From NCBI RefSeq assembly GCF_003097635.1, contig NZ_QCZI01000003.1:180696-244695 (forward strand): a stretch of DNA of 64,000 nucleotides, given 5' to 3'. This document shows positions 1-9,068 of this stretch, piece after piece; within the stretch, counting starts at the first letter, position 1, and each line of letters starts with the position of its first letter. The stretch is from Flavobacterium psychrotolerans. GTDB lineage: Bacteria > Bacteroidota > Bacteroidia > Flavobacteriales > Flavobacteriaceae. The notes under the pieces are model-generated. The model saw only the letters and a list, made by a program, of their open reading frames with translations, made no database searches and was not told where the DNA came from. The position numbers were made by a program, and so were the translations under genes.

Positions 1-393
1 AATAGAGCATGGCAACCTTATGCTTTAGGTCCGGGGAGAAGTGGAACCATTAATGACTTTAATGAAGCCAATTTAAAAATTGCAATAAGCACCGAATTTA
101 GATTTAACTTTTTTGGGCAGTTTAACGGCGCTTTATTTGTTGATGCAGGTAACATCTGGAATGTAATGGATAATATCACCGATGAAAAAGCCGTATTTAG
201 TGGTATAAAATCATTGAAAGATACCGCAATAGGCTCTGGATTCGGATTCCGATATGATTTTAGCTTTTTTGTTGTTCGACTCGATTTAGGATTTAAAACC
301 TACAATCCTTCCAATGAAATAAACAAAAAATGGTTCCGGGATTATAATTTTAGCAACTCTATACTAAATATTGGAATAAATTATCCTTTCTAA
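1..393 (+). CDS. C-terminal part of a TamA/BamA-type outer-membrane barrel protein (cut by window start)
   Basis: The reading frame is open from base 1 and ends at 393, so only the last 130 residues are present. They show the end of a bacterial surface antigen (Omp85) barrel: alternating hydrophobic strands, a VDAGNIW strand typical of this family, and a terminal Phe, the usual signal for recognition by the assembly machinery. The family inserts proteins into the outer membrane. In flavobacteria a TamA-like lipoprotein (TamL) is often found just upstream of fbaA, so TamL is the most likely identity. The POTRA domains and the lipobox that would decide this lie outside the window. BamA itself is the alternative. 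Confidence 0.75.
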   Translation, partial: NRAWQPYALGPGRSGTINDFNEANLKIAISTEFRFNFFGQFNGALFVDAGNIWNVMDNITDEKAVFSGIKSLKDTAIGSGFGFRYDFSFFVVRLDLGFKTYNPSNEINKKWFRDYNFSNSILNIGINYPF

Positions 394-406
394 ATTTATA
401 AATTAT

Positions 407-414
407 TATTTTTG
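407..414 (+). promoter_or_regulatory. Candidate -7 box for fbaA
   Basis: TATTTTTG fits the Bacteroidota -7 consensus TAnnTTTG and lies 35 bp before the fbaA start. No clear TTG is seen at the -33 position, so the call rests on one box. Confidence 0.45.
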
Positions 415-449
415 TGAACTTTAATTTTTTAAACCTAAAAACAAACACA

Positions 450-1517
450 ATGGCTCATAACATTAAACCTGGAGTTGCAACTGGTGACCAAGTTCAAGAA
501 ATTTTCAACTATGCAAAAGAAAAAGGATTTGCCTTACCTGCGGTAAACGTAATAGGTTCAAGTACTATTAACGGTGTTCTTGAAACAGCTGCTAAATTAA
601 ATGCCCCTGTTATCATTCAGTTTTCAAATGGCGGAGCTGTTTTTAATGCTGGAAAAGGATTGTCAAATACCAACGAAAAAGCGGCCATTGCTGGTGGAAT
701 TGCTGGTGCAAAACATGTTCATACTCTTGCAGAAGCTTACGGAGCAACTGTTATTTTACATACGGATCACTGTGCGAAAAAATTATTGCCTTGGATTGAC
801 GGATTGTTAGATGCAAGCGAAAAACACTTTGCAGAAACTGGAAAACCATTATTTAGCTCTCACATGATTGATTTGTCTGAAGAGCCAATCGAAGAAAACA
901 TCGAAATTTGTAAAGGATATTTAGCTCGAATGAGCAAAATGGGAATGACATTAGAAATCGAACTTGGAATTACAGGTGGAGAAGAAGATGGCGTTGACAA
1001 TTCTGACGTTGACAGTTCAAAATTATATACACAACCCGCAGAAGTTTCCTATGCTTACGAAGAACTTTCAAAAGTAAGTCCTCGTTTTACAATTGCCGCA
1101 TCTTTTGGAAACGTACACGGGGTTTACAAACCCGGAAATGTAAAATTGACTCCAAAAATATTGAAAAATTCCCAAGATTATGTTCAAAATAAATTCAACA
1201 CAGGAAACAATCCAGTTGATTTTGTTTTTCACGGTGGTTCTGGCTCTACACTTGAAGAAATTAGAGAAGGAATTAGCTACGGTGTTATTAAAATGAACAT
1301 TGATACTGATTTGCAATTTGCCTATACCGAAGGAATTCGTGATTATATGGTTAACAATGTTGAGTATTTAAAAACTCAAATTGGAAATCCTGACGGAGCT
1401 GATTCACCAAACAAAAAACATTATGACCCAAGAAAATGGATCCGTGAAGGGGAATTAACTTTCATCAAAAGGTTAGAAGAGGCTTTCGCCGACTTGAACA
1501 ATGTAAACACCCTATAA
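450..1517 (+). CDS. fbaA: Class II fructose-bisphosphate aldolase
   Basis: Cytosolic zinc enzyme that interconverts fructose-1,6-bisphosphate with glyceraldehyde-3-phosphate and dihydroxyacetone phosphate in glycolysis and gluconeogenesis. The 355-residue product has the long class II (FbaA) form: the HTDHC segment with zinc/active-site residues near residue 108, a GGSGS phosphate-binding loop near residue 263, and the NIDTDLQ segment near residue 286. The frame extends upstream to a GTG at 414, but the ATG at 450 (MAHNIKPGV) matches the usual family start and the GTG overlaps the -7 box, so 450 is chosen. It sits between an outer-membrane assembly gene and accD and probably has its own promoter. 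Confidence 0.96.
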   Translation: MAHNIKPGVATGDQVQEIFNYAKEKGFALPAVNVIGSSTINGVLETAAKLNAPVIIQFSNGGAVFNAGKGLSNTNEKAAIAGGIAGAKHVHTLAEAYGATVILHTDHCAKKLLPWIDGLLDASEKHFAETGKPLFSSHMIDLSEEPIEENIEICKGYLARMSKMGMTLEIELGITGGEEDGVDNSDVDSSKLYTQPAEVSYAYEELSKVSPRFTIAASFGNVHGVYKPGNVKLTPKILKNSQDYVQNKFNTGNNPVDFVFHGGSGSTLEEIREGISYGVIKMNIDTDLQFAYTEGIRDYMVNNVEYLKTQIGNPDGADSPNKKHYDPRKWIREGELTFIKRLEEAFADLNNVNTL

Positions 1518-1537
1518 ATTATTAAGTTAAAAGTTAT

Positions 1538-1623
1538 GGATTATGAGTTTTGTTTTAATTCATAATTTTATAATAGAATTTATAATTTTGAGCTTAACTC
1601 ATAATTCATAATTCATAATTCAC
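1538..1623. repeat. AT-rich repeat cluster with inverted and tandem copies
   Basis: Between fbaA and accD, GATTATGAGTT (about 1539) is matched in inverted form by AACTCATAATTC (about 1595). Three tandem copies of ATAATTC follow. Repeats of this kind are common in flavobacterial intergenic DNA. No gene is seen here. Confidence 0.5.
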
Positions 1624-1632
1624 AAATTAATT

Positions 1633-2487
1633 ATGGCTTGGTTTAAAAGAACAGAAAAAGGAATCACTACCGCAACCGAGGATAAAAAAGATGTCCCTAA
1701 AGGGTTGTGGTATAAATCCCCTACGGGGAAAATAATCGATGCCGAAGAATTGGCGCGTAATCTTTGGGTTAGCCCAGAAGACGATTTTCATGTAAGAATA
1801 GGTAGTGCCGAATATTTTGAAATTTTATTTGACAATAACGAATTTCAAGAATTAGACAAGAACTTGGTTTCCAAAGATCCATTGCATTTTGTGGATACAA
1901 AAAAGTATTCTGATCGATTGAAAGACGCCATGGAAAAAACCAAACTTAAGGATGCCGTCCGAACTGGAGTTGGAAAGTCTAAAGGTAAAGATTTAGTAAT
2001 TTGCTGTATGGATTTTGCCTTTATTGGAGGTTCCGTAGGTGCAGTAGTGGGAGAAAAAATTTCTCGTGGAATTGATTATTCCATAAAAAACAATGTTCCT
2101 TTTTTAATGATTTCAAAATCAGGTGGAGCAAGAATGATGGAAGCTGCCTATTCCTTGATGCAATTGGCAAAAACTTCAGCTAAACTAGCTCAATTAGCCG
2201 ATGCGAAAATTCCGTATATCTCATTGTGTACAGATCCAACAACTGGAGGAACAACGGCTTCTTATGCGATGCTTGGTGACGTAAATATTTCTGAACCCGG
2301 AGCCTTAATTGGCTTTGCAGGCCCTCGAGTTGTAAAAGACACCACTGGGAAAGATTTGCCAGATGGTTTCCAAACTGCTGAATTTGTATTAGAACACGGT
2401 TTCTTAGATTTTATAACTCCACGAAAAGAGTTGAAAGACAAAATCAATTTGTACATTGATTTGATTCAGAACAACACTATTAGATAA
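1633..2487 (+). CDS. accD: Acetyl-CoA carboxylase carboxyltransferase subunit beta
   Basis: Beta subunit of the carboxyltransferase that moves CO2 from carboxybiotin to acetyl-CoA, giving malonyl-CoA for fatty acid synthesis; it pairs with AccA, which is not in this window. The 284-residue length and the crotonase-like core ([46 protein letters not shown]) are typical. The N-terminal region aligns with the zinc ribbon of other AccD proteins ([10 protein letters not shown] and [13 protein letters not shown]), yet all four zinc-ligand cysteines are replaced, so this copy cannot bind zinc in the usual way. The start at 1633 gives the normal MAWFKR N-terminus. A terminator follows directly. Confidence 0.95.
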   Translation: MAWFKRTEKGITTATEDKKDVPKGLWYKSPTGKIIDAEELARNLWVSPEDDFHVRIGSAEYFEILFDNNEFQELDKNLVSKDPLHFVDTKKYSDRLKDAMEKTKLKDAVRTGVGKSKGKDLVICCMDFAFIGGSVGAVVGEKISRGIDYSIKNNVPFLMISKSGGARMMEAAYSLMQLAKTSAKLAQLADAKIPYISLCTDPTTGGTTASYAMLGDVNISEPGALIGFAGPRVVKDTTGKDLPDGFQTAEFVLEHGFLDFITPRKELKDKINLYIDLIQNNTIR

Positions 2488-2507
2488 ATTAAAATCCTAA
2501 AAATTAA

Positions 2508-2546
2508 ATACCCCAAAAAGTCATACACTATTTGGGGTATTTTTTT
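2508..2546 (+). terminator. Rho-independent terminator after accD
   Basis: A perfect 10-bp stem, ATACCCCAAA paired with TTTGGGGTAT, closes a 13-nt loop and is followed by a run of T. It begins 20 bp after the accD stop codon. Confidence 0.9.
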
Positions 2547-2735
2547 GAAAAGAAAAGTCTAAGTACAATTATGAATTTAAACTTTGCAGTATAGAAGATG
2601 TTTAAAGACATAAGCCGAATCTAAAAGGAATGAGCCCGATACAATACCGAGCTCATTATTATCAATTTAATTGTAAATTTACCCTACCTTTTGGTTGCAG
2701 TCCAAGAAGAACATTTGGAATTTTATTTACTAAAA

Positions 2736-3749
2736 CTAACCTCTAATCTTCTGTTCCCATTTCCAAGCGCTTGCTATTGCTTGTTCGAGTGTAGATTGCG
2801 CTTTCCATCCTAAACCATTATTTGCTTTATCGGTATTTGCATAGGCAGAAGTAACATCCCCATCCCTACGATCAACGATTTTATAGGGTAATTTTTGTCC
2901 GCTTACTTTTTCGAAAGCTTTAATTACTTCCAGCACAGAACTTCCTGTTCCGGTACCCAGATTAAAGGTTTCTACTTTTGCTACATTCTTTTTGTTAATC
3001 AAGCGTTGCAAAGCAATAACGTGCGCTCTCGCCAAATCAACTACATGAATATAATCACGCACTGCGGTTCCGTCTGGAGTTGGATAATCATCTCCGTAAA
3101 CAGACAATTCTTTTCTTAGCCCGATTCCGGTTTGTGTAATAAACGGAACTAAATTCTGTGGAACGCCAATAGGCAATTCTCCTATTTCAGCCGATGGATG
3201 CGCCCCAATCGGGTTGAAGTAACGTAACAAAATTGCATTAATATTGGTTACTTTAGTAACGTCGGTAATAATTTCTTCACCTATTTGCTTGGTGTTTCCG
3301 TATGGTGACATCGCTACTTGAATAGAAGCATCCTCAGTAATGGGCATTCTTTCGGCTTGACCGTAAACCGTGCACGAAGAGCTAAAAATAAAATTAGCTT
3401 CTGGTTTTTGTTGCAGTTCCTGCAAAATATAAACTAGTGTATTGATGTTGTTTTCATAATACAACAACGGGTTTTCTACACTTTCTCCCACCGCTTTAGA
3501 TGCCGCAAAATGGATTACTCCGGCAACGTCATGGTGTTTATTGAAGAAACTTTGTACCGATGCTTTTTCCCTTAAATCCATTTTTTCAAAAATGGGAGCT
3601 TTACCAGAAATGGCTACAATTCCTTTTAAAACTTCTTCTGATGAATTAGAAAGATTATCAATAATAACGACATCATAGCCTTCATTTTGCAATTCGACTA
3701 CGGTGTGTGAACCGATGAAACCTAAACCTCCTGTTACTAATATTTTCAT
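2736..3749 (-). CDS. galE: UDP-glucose 4-epimerase
   Basis: NAD-dependent extended short-chain dehydrogenase that interconverts UDP-glucose and UDP-galactose (or the N-acetyl forms) for polysaccharide synthesis. At 337 residues it is full length. The NAD-binding GGLGFIG sits at residues 7-13, the catalytic Ser region SSSCTVYG near 123-130, and the YxxxK pair is Tyr150/Lys154. The C-terminal part has the family FNLGTGTGSSVLEV and RRDGDV segments. It lies 71 bp downstream of the DegT aminotransferase on the same strand, so the two are probably co-transcribed for surface sugar synthesis. Confidence 0.94.
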   Translation of the reverse strand: MKILVTGGLGFIGSHTVVELQNEGYDVVIIDNLSNSSEEVLKGIVAISGKAPIFEKMDLREKASVQSFFNKHHDVAGVIHFAASKAVGESVENPLLYYENNINTLVYILQELQQKPEANFIFSSSCTVYGQAERMPITEDASIQVAMSPYGNTKQIGEEIITDVTKVTNINAILLRYFNPIGAHPSAEIGELPIGVPQNLVPFITQTGIGLRKELSVYGDDYPTPDGTAVRDYIHVVDLARAHVIALQRLINKKNVAKVETFNLGTGTGSSVLEVIKAFEKVSGQKLPYKIVDRRDGDVTSAYANTDKANNGLGWKAQSTLEQAIASAWKWEQKIRG

Positions 3750-3820
3750 TGAATATTGATTTTTAATTTGTTAAGTCGGTTAAACGAATTATCTCGATTA
3801 GCCAATAATAAACCTTTTAT

Positions 3821-4951
3821 CTATTTTAAAAACTCTAAAACGCTTTCTGTTATAAATTGAATTTGTTCGTCATCTAATTCGGTGTGCATTGGTAAAGAAA
3901 GTACTTCTTCTACCAATTGATTCGTTACCGGAAAATCACTTTCTTTGTAACGGGCATCCAAATAGGCTTTTTGTGAATGCAGCGGAATTGGATAATAAAT
4001 CGCGCAAGGAATGCCTTTATCCAACAAATGTTGCATCAATCCATCTCTGTCGGCATCGATAATTCGCAACGTATATTGATGAAAAACATGATCGTCTCCG
4101 TTTAAATCAAAATCTGGAATTACAATTTTTGAATGTCCGTTAAAAGCAGCATTGTATTTTTTTGCTGCTTCACGACGGGCATGGTTGTATTCATCTAATA
4201 AAGGCAATTTGGCATTTAAAACTGCCGCCTGAATGCTATCCAACCGAGAATTCACGCCCACCACATCATGATGATATCTCACATACATGCCGTGATTGAC
4301 TATTCCACGAAGTTTATGGGCCAAATCGTTATCATTAGTAAAAATAGCACCGCCATCCCCATAACATCCTAAATTTTTAGAAGGGAAAAAAGAGGTGGCT
4401 CCAACATGACCAATGGTTCCTGCTTTCTTTTTGCTTCCGTCCGAAAATTTGCAATAGGCTCCGATTGCTTGTGCATTGTCTTCAATAACGTATAGATTAT
4501 ATTCTTTCGCCAATTGCATAATCGCTTCCATATTTGCGGCACGCCCAAATAAATGAACAGGAACAATCGCTCTGGTTTTTGGGGTAATTGCTTTTTTAAT
4601 TCCTTCAATCGAAATGTTCATATTGACCAAATCTACATCCACCAAAACAGGAGTCAGTTGTAATAAGGCAATCACTTCAACGGTTGCAGCAAAGGTAAAA
4701 TCGGCAGTAATCACTTCGTCACCTGGCTTTAAATCCAATCCCATCATCGCAATTTGCAAGGCATCAGTTCCGTTTGCGCAAGGAATAACATGTTTCACAT
4801 CGAGATATTCTTCCAGATTTTTTTGAAATTGATGAACATGCGGCCCGTTAATATACGTGTTAGTTTCTAAAACTTCTTGAATAGAGGCATTTACGGTGTC
4901 TTTTATTTTATCATATTGACTTTTGAGGTCAACCATCTGAATTTTTTTCAT
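3821..4951 (-). CDS. DegT/DnrJ/EryC1/StrS family PLP aminotransferase
   Basis: PLP-dependent sugar aminotransferase family acting on nucleotide-linked keto-sugars, usually for amino sugars of O-antigen or capsule. In 376 residues, the PLP Schiff-base lysine is Lys192 in the FFPSKNLGCYGDGG segment, the aspartate that contacts the pyridine nitrogen is in VIEDNAQ (Asp158), and a VNSRLD segment typical of the family is present. It resembles WlbE/WbpE-like members most, which make 2,3-diamino sugars, but substrate cannot be set from sequence alone. First gene of a probable operon with galE; the divergent neighbour waaA also concerns the lipopolysaccharide. Confidence 0.9.
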   Translation of the reverse strand: MKKIQMVDLKSQYDKIKDTVNASIQEVLETNTYINGPHVHQFQKNLEEYLDVKHVIPCANGTDALQIAMMGLDLKPGDEVITADFTFAATVEVIALLQLTPVLVDVDLVNMNISIEGIKKAITPKTRAIVPVHLFGRAANMEAIMQLAKEYNLYVIEDNAQAIGAYCKFSDGSKKKAGTIGHVGATSFFPSKNLGCYGDGGAIFTNDNDLAHKLRGIVNHGMYVRYHHDVVGVNSRLDSIQAAVLNAKLPLLDEYNHARREAAKKYNAAFNGHSKIVIPDFDLNGDDHVFHQYTLRIIDADRDGLMQHLLDKGIPCAIYYPIPLHSQKAYLDARYKESDFPVTNQLVEEVLSLPMHTELDDEQIQFITESVLEFLK

Positions 4952-5050
4952 CTGCTTATAAATTATATGCTAGCAAAATTACTAATTTAATGACGGACAA
5001 CAATGGAAATTCTGCAAAGTGATGTATTTTAGCAGCACAATTTACAAACT

Positions 5051-6295
5051 ATGTTTTTTCTATACAATTTATTGCTGATTTTTGCTGGTTTTTTAATAAA
5101 AATCATAGCGTTATTCAGTCCAAAAGTAAAGCTTTTTGTTGATGGTCGAAAAACGGTTTTTAGCACTTTGTCCGACAAAATTAAAGCTTCTGACAAAACG
5201 ATTTGGTTTCACGCTGCTTCTTTAGGCGAATACGAACAAGGCTTGCCTGTTCTGGAAAAAATGAAAAGTCAATTTCCAAATCATAAAATCGTATTGACTT
5301 TCTTCTCGCCTTCGGGCTATGAAGTACGAAAAAACAATGCCATTGCAGATGTTACGGTTTATTTGCCTTTGGACTCCAAAAGCAATGTTCGGCAATTCAT
5401 GAAAATCGTTCGTCCTGATATGGCTTTCTTCATTAAATATGAATATTGGCCGAATTATCTGAATGAGTTAAAAAAGCACCAAATCCCAACCTACTTGATT
5501 TCGGGCATTTTCAGAGAGAATCAGTTATTCTTTAAATGGTATGGCAGTTTTTACAGAAAGGCATTGAATACTTTCGAACATTTCTTTGTTCAAAATTCAA
5601 AATCAAAAGAACTTTTATTGCAATTAGGCAAAACGAATGTCTCGGTTTCTGGCGATACCCGTTTTGATCGTGTGGCAGCCATTTTACAAAAAGACAATTC
5701 TTTGGATTTTATTTCGGATTTCAAAAATAATCAATTGACTGTTGTCGTGGGAAGTTCGTGGCCAAAAGACGAACATTTATTAGTCGATTTTATCAATTCG
5801 ACCAAACATCCTGTAAAATTTATAATTGCACCCCACAATATCAAATCGGAGCAAATTCAAGAATTAAAAAACAACATTTCTAAAAAGACGGTTCTGTTTT
5901 CTGAAAAAGAAAACAAAAATTTATCGGATTTTGATGTTTTTATCATCGACACTGTTGGGATTTTGACTAAAATTTACAGCTATGCTGACATCGCTTATGT
6001 TGGCGGAGGTTTTGGGAATCCGGGCGTTCATAATATTTTAGAGCCGGCCACTTTTGGCGTTCCAATTGTTATTGGCCCGAATTTCTCGCATTTTGCAGAA
6101 GCGACTGCATTAGTAAATATGGAAGGCTGTGTTTCCGTTTCGAATCAAAATGAATTGAACGACACTTTTGAAAACCTAATTGCAAATGAGGACATTCGTC
6201 ACGAAAAAGGACATATTTGTAGCACTTTTGTGGAAATGAATAAGGGGGCTACTGATGTTATTTTAAGACATATACTTAACGAAAACTTAAATTGA
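5051..6295 (+). CDS. waaA: 3-deoxy-D-manno-octulosonic acid (Kdo) transferase
   Basis: GT30 glycosyltransferase that adds Kdo from CMP-Kdo to the lipid A precursor on the inner face of the cytoplasmic membrane. The 414 residues begin with a hydrophobic membrane anchor (about 1-22) and carry family motifs: HAASLGEYEQG near residue 54 with the catalytic Glu, FFSPSGYE, and the C-terminal GGGFGNPGVHNILEPATFG loop that binds the nucleotide. Length is normal. It is divergent from the DegT-galE pair and precedes the peptidase gene by 49 bp. Confidence 0.93.
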   Translation: MFFLYNLLLIFAGFLIKIIALFSPKVKLFVDGRKTVFSTLSDKIKASDKTIWFHAASLGEYEQGLPVLEKMKSQFPNHKIVLTFFSPSGYEVRKNNAIADVTVYLPLDSKSNVRQFMKIVRPDMAFFIKYEYWPNYLNELKKHQIPTYLISGIFRENQLFFKWYGSFYRKALNTFEHFFVQNSKSKELLLQLGKTNVSVSGDTRFDRVAAILQKDNSLDFISDFKNNQLTVVVGSSWPKDEHLLVDFINSTKHPVKFIIAPHNIKSEQIQELKNNISKKTVLFSEKENKNLSDFDVFIIDTVGILTKIYSYADIAYVGGGFGNPGVHNILEPATFGVPIVIGPNFSHFAEATALVNMEGCVSVSNQNELNDTFENLIANEDIRHEKGHICSTFVEMNKGATDVILRHILNENLN

Positions 6296-6344
6296 TTTCA
6301 AAAAATCAAAAATCTTACATTGCACAATCAATAAAATACCACCT

Positions 6345-8495
6345 ATGAAATTTTTAAAAATATTCTTATTCCTATTTATCATTCAGACCCAAGCCCAGCA
6401 AGGCGGCATGTGGATTCCATCGCTTTTGCAAGGAATGAACGAAAAAGAAATGAAAAGTCTGGGCATGAAAATGTCGGCTTCAGACATTTATGATGTAAAC
6501 AAATCCAGTTTGAAAGATGCAGTTCCCCATTTTAATGGCGGTTGTACCTCGGAAGTGATTTCCCCAAAAGGACTATTATTGACCAATCATCATTGCGGTT
6601 TTGATGCCATTCAAACGCATTCATCTGTTGAACATGATTACCTGACCAATGGTTTTTGGGCCTATAAAATGGAGGACGAATTGCCAAATGAAGACCTAGA
6701 AGTCACCTTTATTGTAAAAATTGAAGATGTAACGGCTAAGGTTTTAGATGGTGTTGCAGCTTTAGGTACTGAGGTTGAAAAACAGAATAAAATTCAAGAA
6801 AATATTTCAATTTTAGGCACTTCTATACCGAAAGAAAGCGGGCAAGAGAATAAAATTAAAACTTTTTATGAAGGCAACCAGTACATGCTTTTTGTGACGG
6901 AAACGTTTAAGGATGTGCGTTTGGTGGGTACACCGCCTAGTTCCATTGGAAAATTTGGTTCGGATACTGACAATTGGGTTTGGCCACGCCATACTGGAGA
7001 TTTTTCGTTGTTTCGGATTTACGCCGATAGGAATAATCGCCCCGCAACCTATTCAAAAGATAACGTTCCTTATACCCCAAAACATTTTTTACCAATTTCG
7101 TTAGACGGAGTTCAGGAAGATGATTTTACCTTAGTATTTGGATATCCGGGAAAGACAACCGAATATTTACCTGCCGTTGCCATTGAACAAATTATTAATG
7201 AATTGAATCCCGCCAAAATTGAAATTCGGGAAAAAGCTTTAAAAGTTGCTGATGGTTTTATGAGAAAGGACAATGCTGTGAAAATTCAATATGCTTCAAA
7301 ATATGCGGGAATTGCCAATTATTGGAAAAAATGGATTGGCGAAACGCAAGGATTAAAAAAATCGGATGCGGTTGCCATCAAAAGAAAACAGGAAATTGCA
7401 TTCCAAGAAAAAGTAATCAAAGCCGGAAAACAGGCAGAATACGGCACTTTACTTGCCGATTTTGAAAAAAATTATGCTGAAATCTCCCCTTATGCTTCAA
7501 GTAGGGATTATTTTATTGAAACCGTGTTGCGAAATACGGAACTGCTGAGCGTTACCTATAAAATGTACCAATTGGAACAAATTTACAACACTAAAGGAGA
7601 ACAGGCCTTTACAGACAGGAAAAACAATTTAAGCAATGGTTTGGGAGAATTCTACAAGGATTTCAACAAAAACGTCGATGAAAAAGTGTTTGAACAATTA
7701 TTGGAATTGTATGCAACCAAATCGCCGAAACAATTTTTACCGACTCATTTAATAAATATCAATGTCCAAAACTTGACAGCAGAAATTTACGGACAATCCA
7801 AATTAATAGATTACAATGGCGCTAAAGAATTACTGACAGGCGATTCTAAAACGGTTTTAGCCAATTTGAATACCGATAAAGCTTTTCAATTAGTAAAAGA
7901 AATGGCCGACAAATACCTGAAAGAAGTCGCTCCGAAATATGAGAAAATCAATTTGAAAATCACGGATTTGCAGCGAACCTACATGAAAGCACAGCTGGAA
8001 TTGAACAAAAACTCCAGAATTTTCCCCGATGCTAATGGAACTTTAAGGGTCACTTACGGAAAAGTGAAAGGATACGAGCCAAAAGACGCTATCACATATA
8101 AGCCAATGACCTATTTAGACGGCGTTTTAGAGAAATACATTCCCGGCGACTATGAATTTGACGTCCCCTCTAAATTGATCGATCTATACCGTACCAAGGA
8201 ATATGGACCATATGGAAAAAACGGAAAAATGCCCGTTTGCTTTATTGGAACCAATCATACTACAGGAGGAAATTCCGGAAGCCCGGCAATCGATGCAAAA
8301 GGAAACTTGATTGGGTTAAATTTCGACAGAGTTTGGGAAGGAACAATGAGCGATATTTACTATGACCCATCGATTTGCAGGAATGTAATGGTAGATATTC
8401 GTTATGTATTATTTATTATGGATAAATATGCGGGTGCAAAAAATTTAATAAATGAGTTAAAATTGGTACACCCTAAGGAGACAAATAAAAAGTAA
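6345..8495 (+). CDS. S46 family dipeptidyl-peptidase, DPP11 type (Asp/Glu-specific)
   Basis: Periplasmic serine exopeptidase that removes dipeptides from the N-terminus of peptides, feeding amino acid use. The 716-residue product has a signal peptide cut near residue 18 (IIQTQAQQ). The chymotrypsin-like active site shows His83 in TNHHCGFD and nucleophile Ser644 in GGNSGSP. Eighteen residues after that Ser is Arg662 (NFDRVWEG). In the Porphyromonas enzymes this spacing is the same as Ser655 to residue 673, which is Arg in DPP11 and Gly in DPP7; Arg predicts preference for Asp or Glu at P1. That specificity is an inference. It follows waaA on the same strand. Confidence 0.93.
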   Translation: MKFLKIFLFLFIIQTQAQQGGMWIPSLLQGMNEKEMKSLGMKMSASDIYDVNKSSLKDAVPHFNGGCTSEVISPKGLLLTNHHCGFDAIQTHSSVEHDYLTNGFWAYKMEDELPNEDLEVTFIVKIEDVTAKVLDGVAALGTEVEKQNKIQENISILGTSIPKESGQENKIKTFYEGNQYMLFVTETFKDVRLVGTPPSSIGKFGSDTDNWVWPRHTGDFSLFRIYADRNNRPATYSKDNVPYTPKHFLPISLDGVQEDDFTLVFGYPGKTTEYLPAVAIEQIINELNPAKIEIREKALKVADGFMRKDNAVKIQYASKYAGIANYWKKWIGETQGLKKSDAVAIKRKQEIAFQEKVIKAGKQAEYGTLLADFEKNYAEISPYASSRDYFIETVLRNTELLSVTYKMYQLEQIYNTKGEQAFTDRKNNLSNGLGEFYKDFNKNVDEKVFEQLLELYATKSPKQFLPTHLININVQNLTAEIYGQSKLIDYNGAKELLTGDSKTVLANLNTDKAFQLVKEMADKYLKEVAPKYEKINLKITDLQRTYMKAQLELNKNSRIFPDANGTLRVTYGKVKGYEPKDAITYKPMTYLDGVLEKYIPGDYEFDVPSKLIDLYRTKEYGPYGKNGKMPVCFIGTNHTTGGNSGSPAIDAKGNLIGLNFDRVWEGTMSDIYYDPSICRNVMVDIRYVLFIMDKYAGAKNLINELKLVHPKETNKK

Positions 8496-8585
8496 CATGT
8501 TGAATAATACCGTTTTCAATAAAAAATTCGAGCTTTTTATTGATTTATGCAGAAAAATAACGGTTTGTTCACCCACAGCCAGACT

Positions 8586-8602
8586 TTGGCACAGTAATTG
8601 TA
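8586..8602 (+). promoter_or_regulatory. Candidate sigma54 promoter
   Basis: TTGGCAC, five bases, then TTGTA fits the sigma54 -24/-12 pattern TGGCAC-N5-TTGC with one departure in the -12 box. It lies about 120 bp before the Ala-rich lipoprotein gene, upstream of a separate TAnnTTTG box. Confidence 0.4.
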
Positions 8603-8676
8603 AATAGTTTTGACGTTGCAACAGAATATTTTTTTGAAAAAAAATTGAAAAAAAAATTTACATAATAAAAAATTTA

Positions 8677-8684
8677 TATCTTTG
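8677..8684 (+). promoter_or_regulatory. -7 box for the Ala-rich lipoprotein gene
   Basis: TATCTTTG is an exact TAnnTTTG match 38 bp before the start codon, preceded at about 16 bp by a weak -33-like TTTAC in an A-rich tract. The strong A/T context suggests a well-expressed gene. Confidence 0.6.
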
Positions 8685-8722
8685 CCTCGAATTAATAATT
8701 AACCTTTTATAATTAAATTAAG

Positions 8723-8965
8723 ATGAAAAAAGTATTTTTAAGTTTAGCCGTAATCGCTGCATTAACTGTAGTATCTTGTAAACAAGCTGAAGCTCCTGCT
8801 GCTGAAGAAGCTGTTGTAACTGAAGCTGCTGCTGTAGTTGATTCTGCTGCTGTTGTAGTTGATTCTGCTGCTGCTGTTGCTACTGATGCTGCTGCTGCTG
8901 CAACTGATGCTGCTGCTGCTTCAACTGAAGCTGCTGCAACTGCTAAAGAAGCTGCAAAAAAATAA
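8723..8965 (+). CDS. Small Ala-rich repeat lipoprotein
   Basis: An 80-residue lipoprotein of unknown role. Residues 1-18 are a lipoprotein signal peptide with lipobox VVSC (Cys19). The rest is almost only Ala, Val, Asp, Thr and Glu, built from repeats such as VVDSAA and ATDAAAA, and ends AAKEAAKK-like. Such composition suggests a long helix or extended spacer in the periplasm, similar in style to small abundant lipoproteins, but no function can be named. Alanine is nearly always encoded by GCT or GCA, which makes the gene itself repetitive. It has its own promoter and terminator, so it is a single-gene unit, probably highly expressed. Confidence 0.85.
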   Translation: MKKVFLSLAVIAALTVVSCKQAEAPAAEEAVVTEAAAVVDSAAVVVDSAAAVATDAAAAATDAAAASTEAAATAKEAAKK

Positions 8966-8990
8966 TTAGAAATTTATTTCTAAAGATTTT

Positions 8991-9015
8991 AAAACCCCGC
9001 TTTGCGGGGTTTTTT
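8991..9015 (+). terminator. Rho-independent terminator
   Basis: AAAACCCCGC pairs with GCGGGGTTTT across a short TTT loop, and a T run follows. It ends the Ala-rich lipoprotein unit. Confidence 0.92.
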
Positions 9016-9068
9016 ATTTGCCTATTTTAAAAACCAAAGAAAATCATGTTTTTCTCGTTGTTTCCTTT

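Noticed and set aside
8607..8626. GACGTTGCAAC resembles half of the palindrome found in metG and the RAYT gene.
   Set aside because: Only about 11 bases match and the second arm is absent; chance is likely.
8780..8960. Dense short repeats of GCTGCT type that could be taken for a repeat array.
   Set aside because: They are codons of the Ala-rich lipoprotein, with no spacers.
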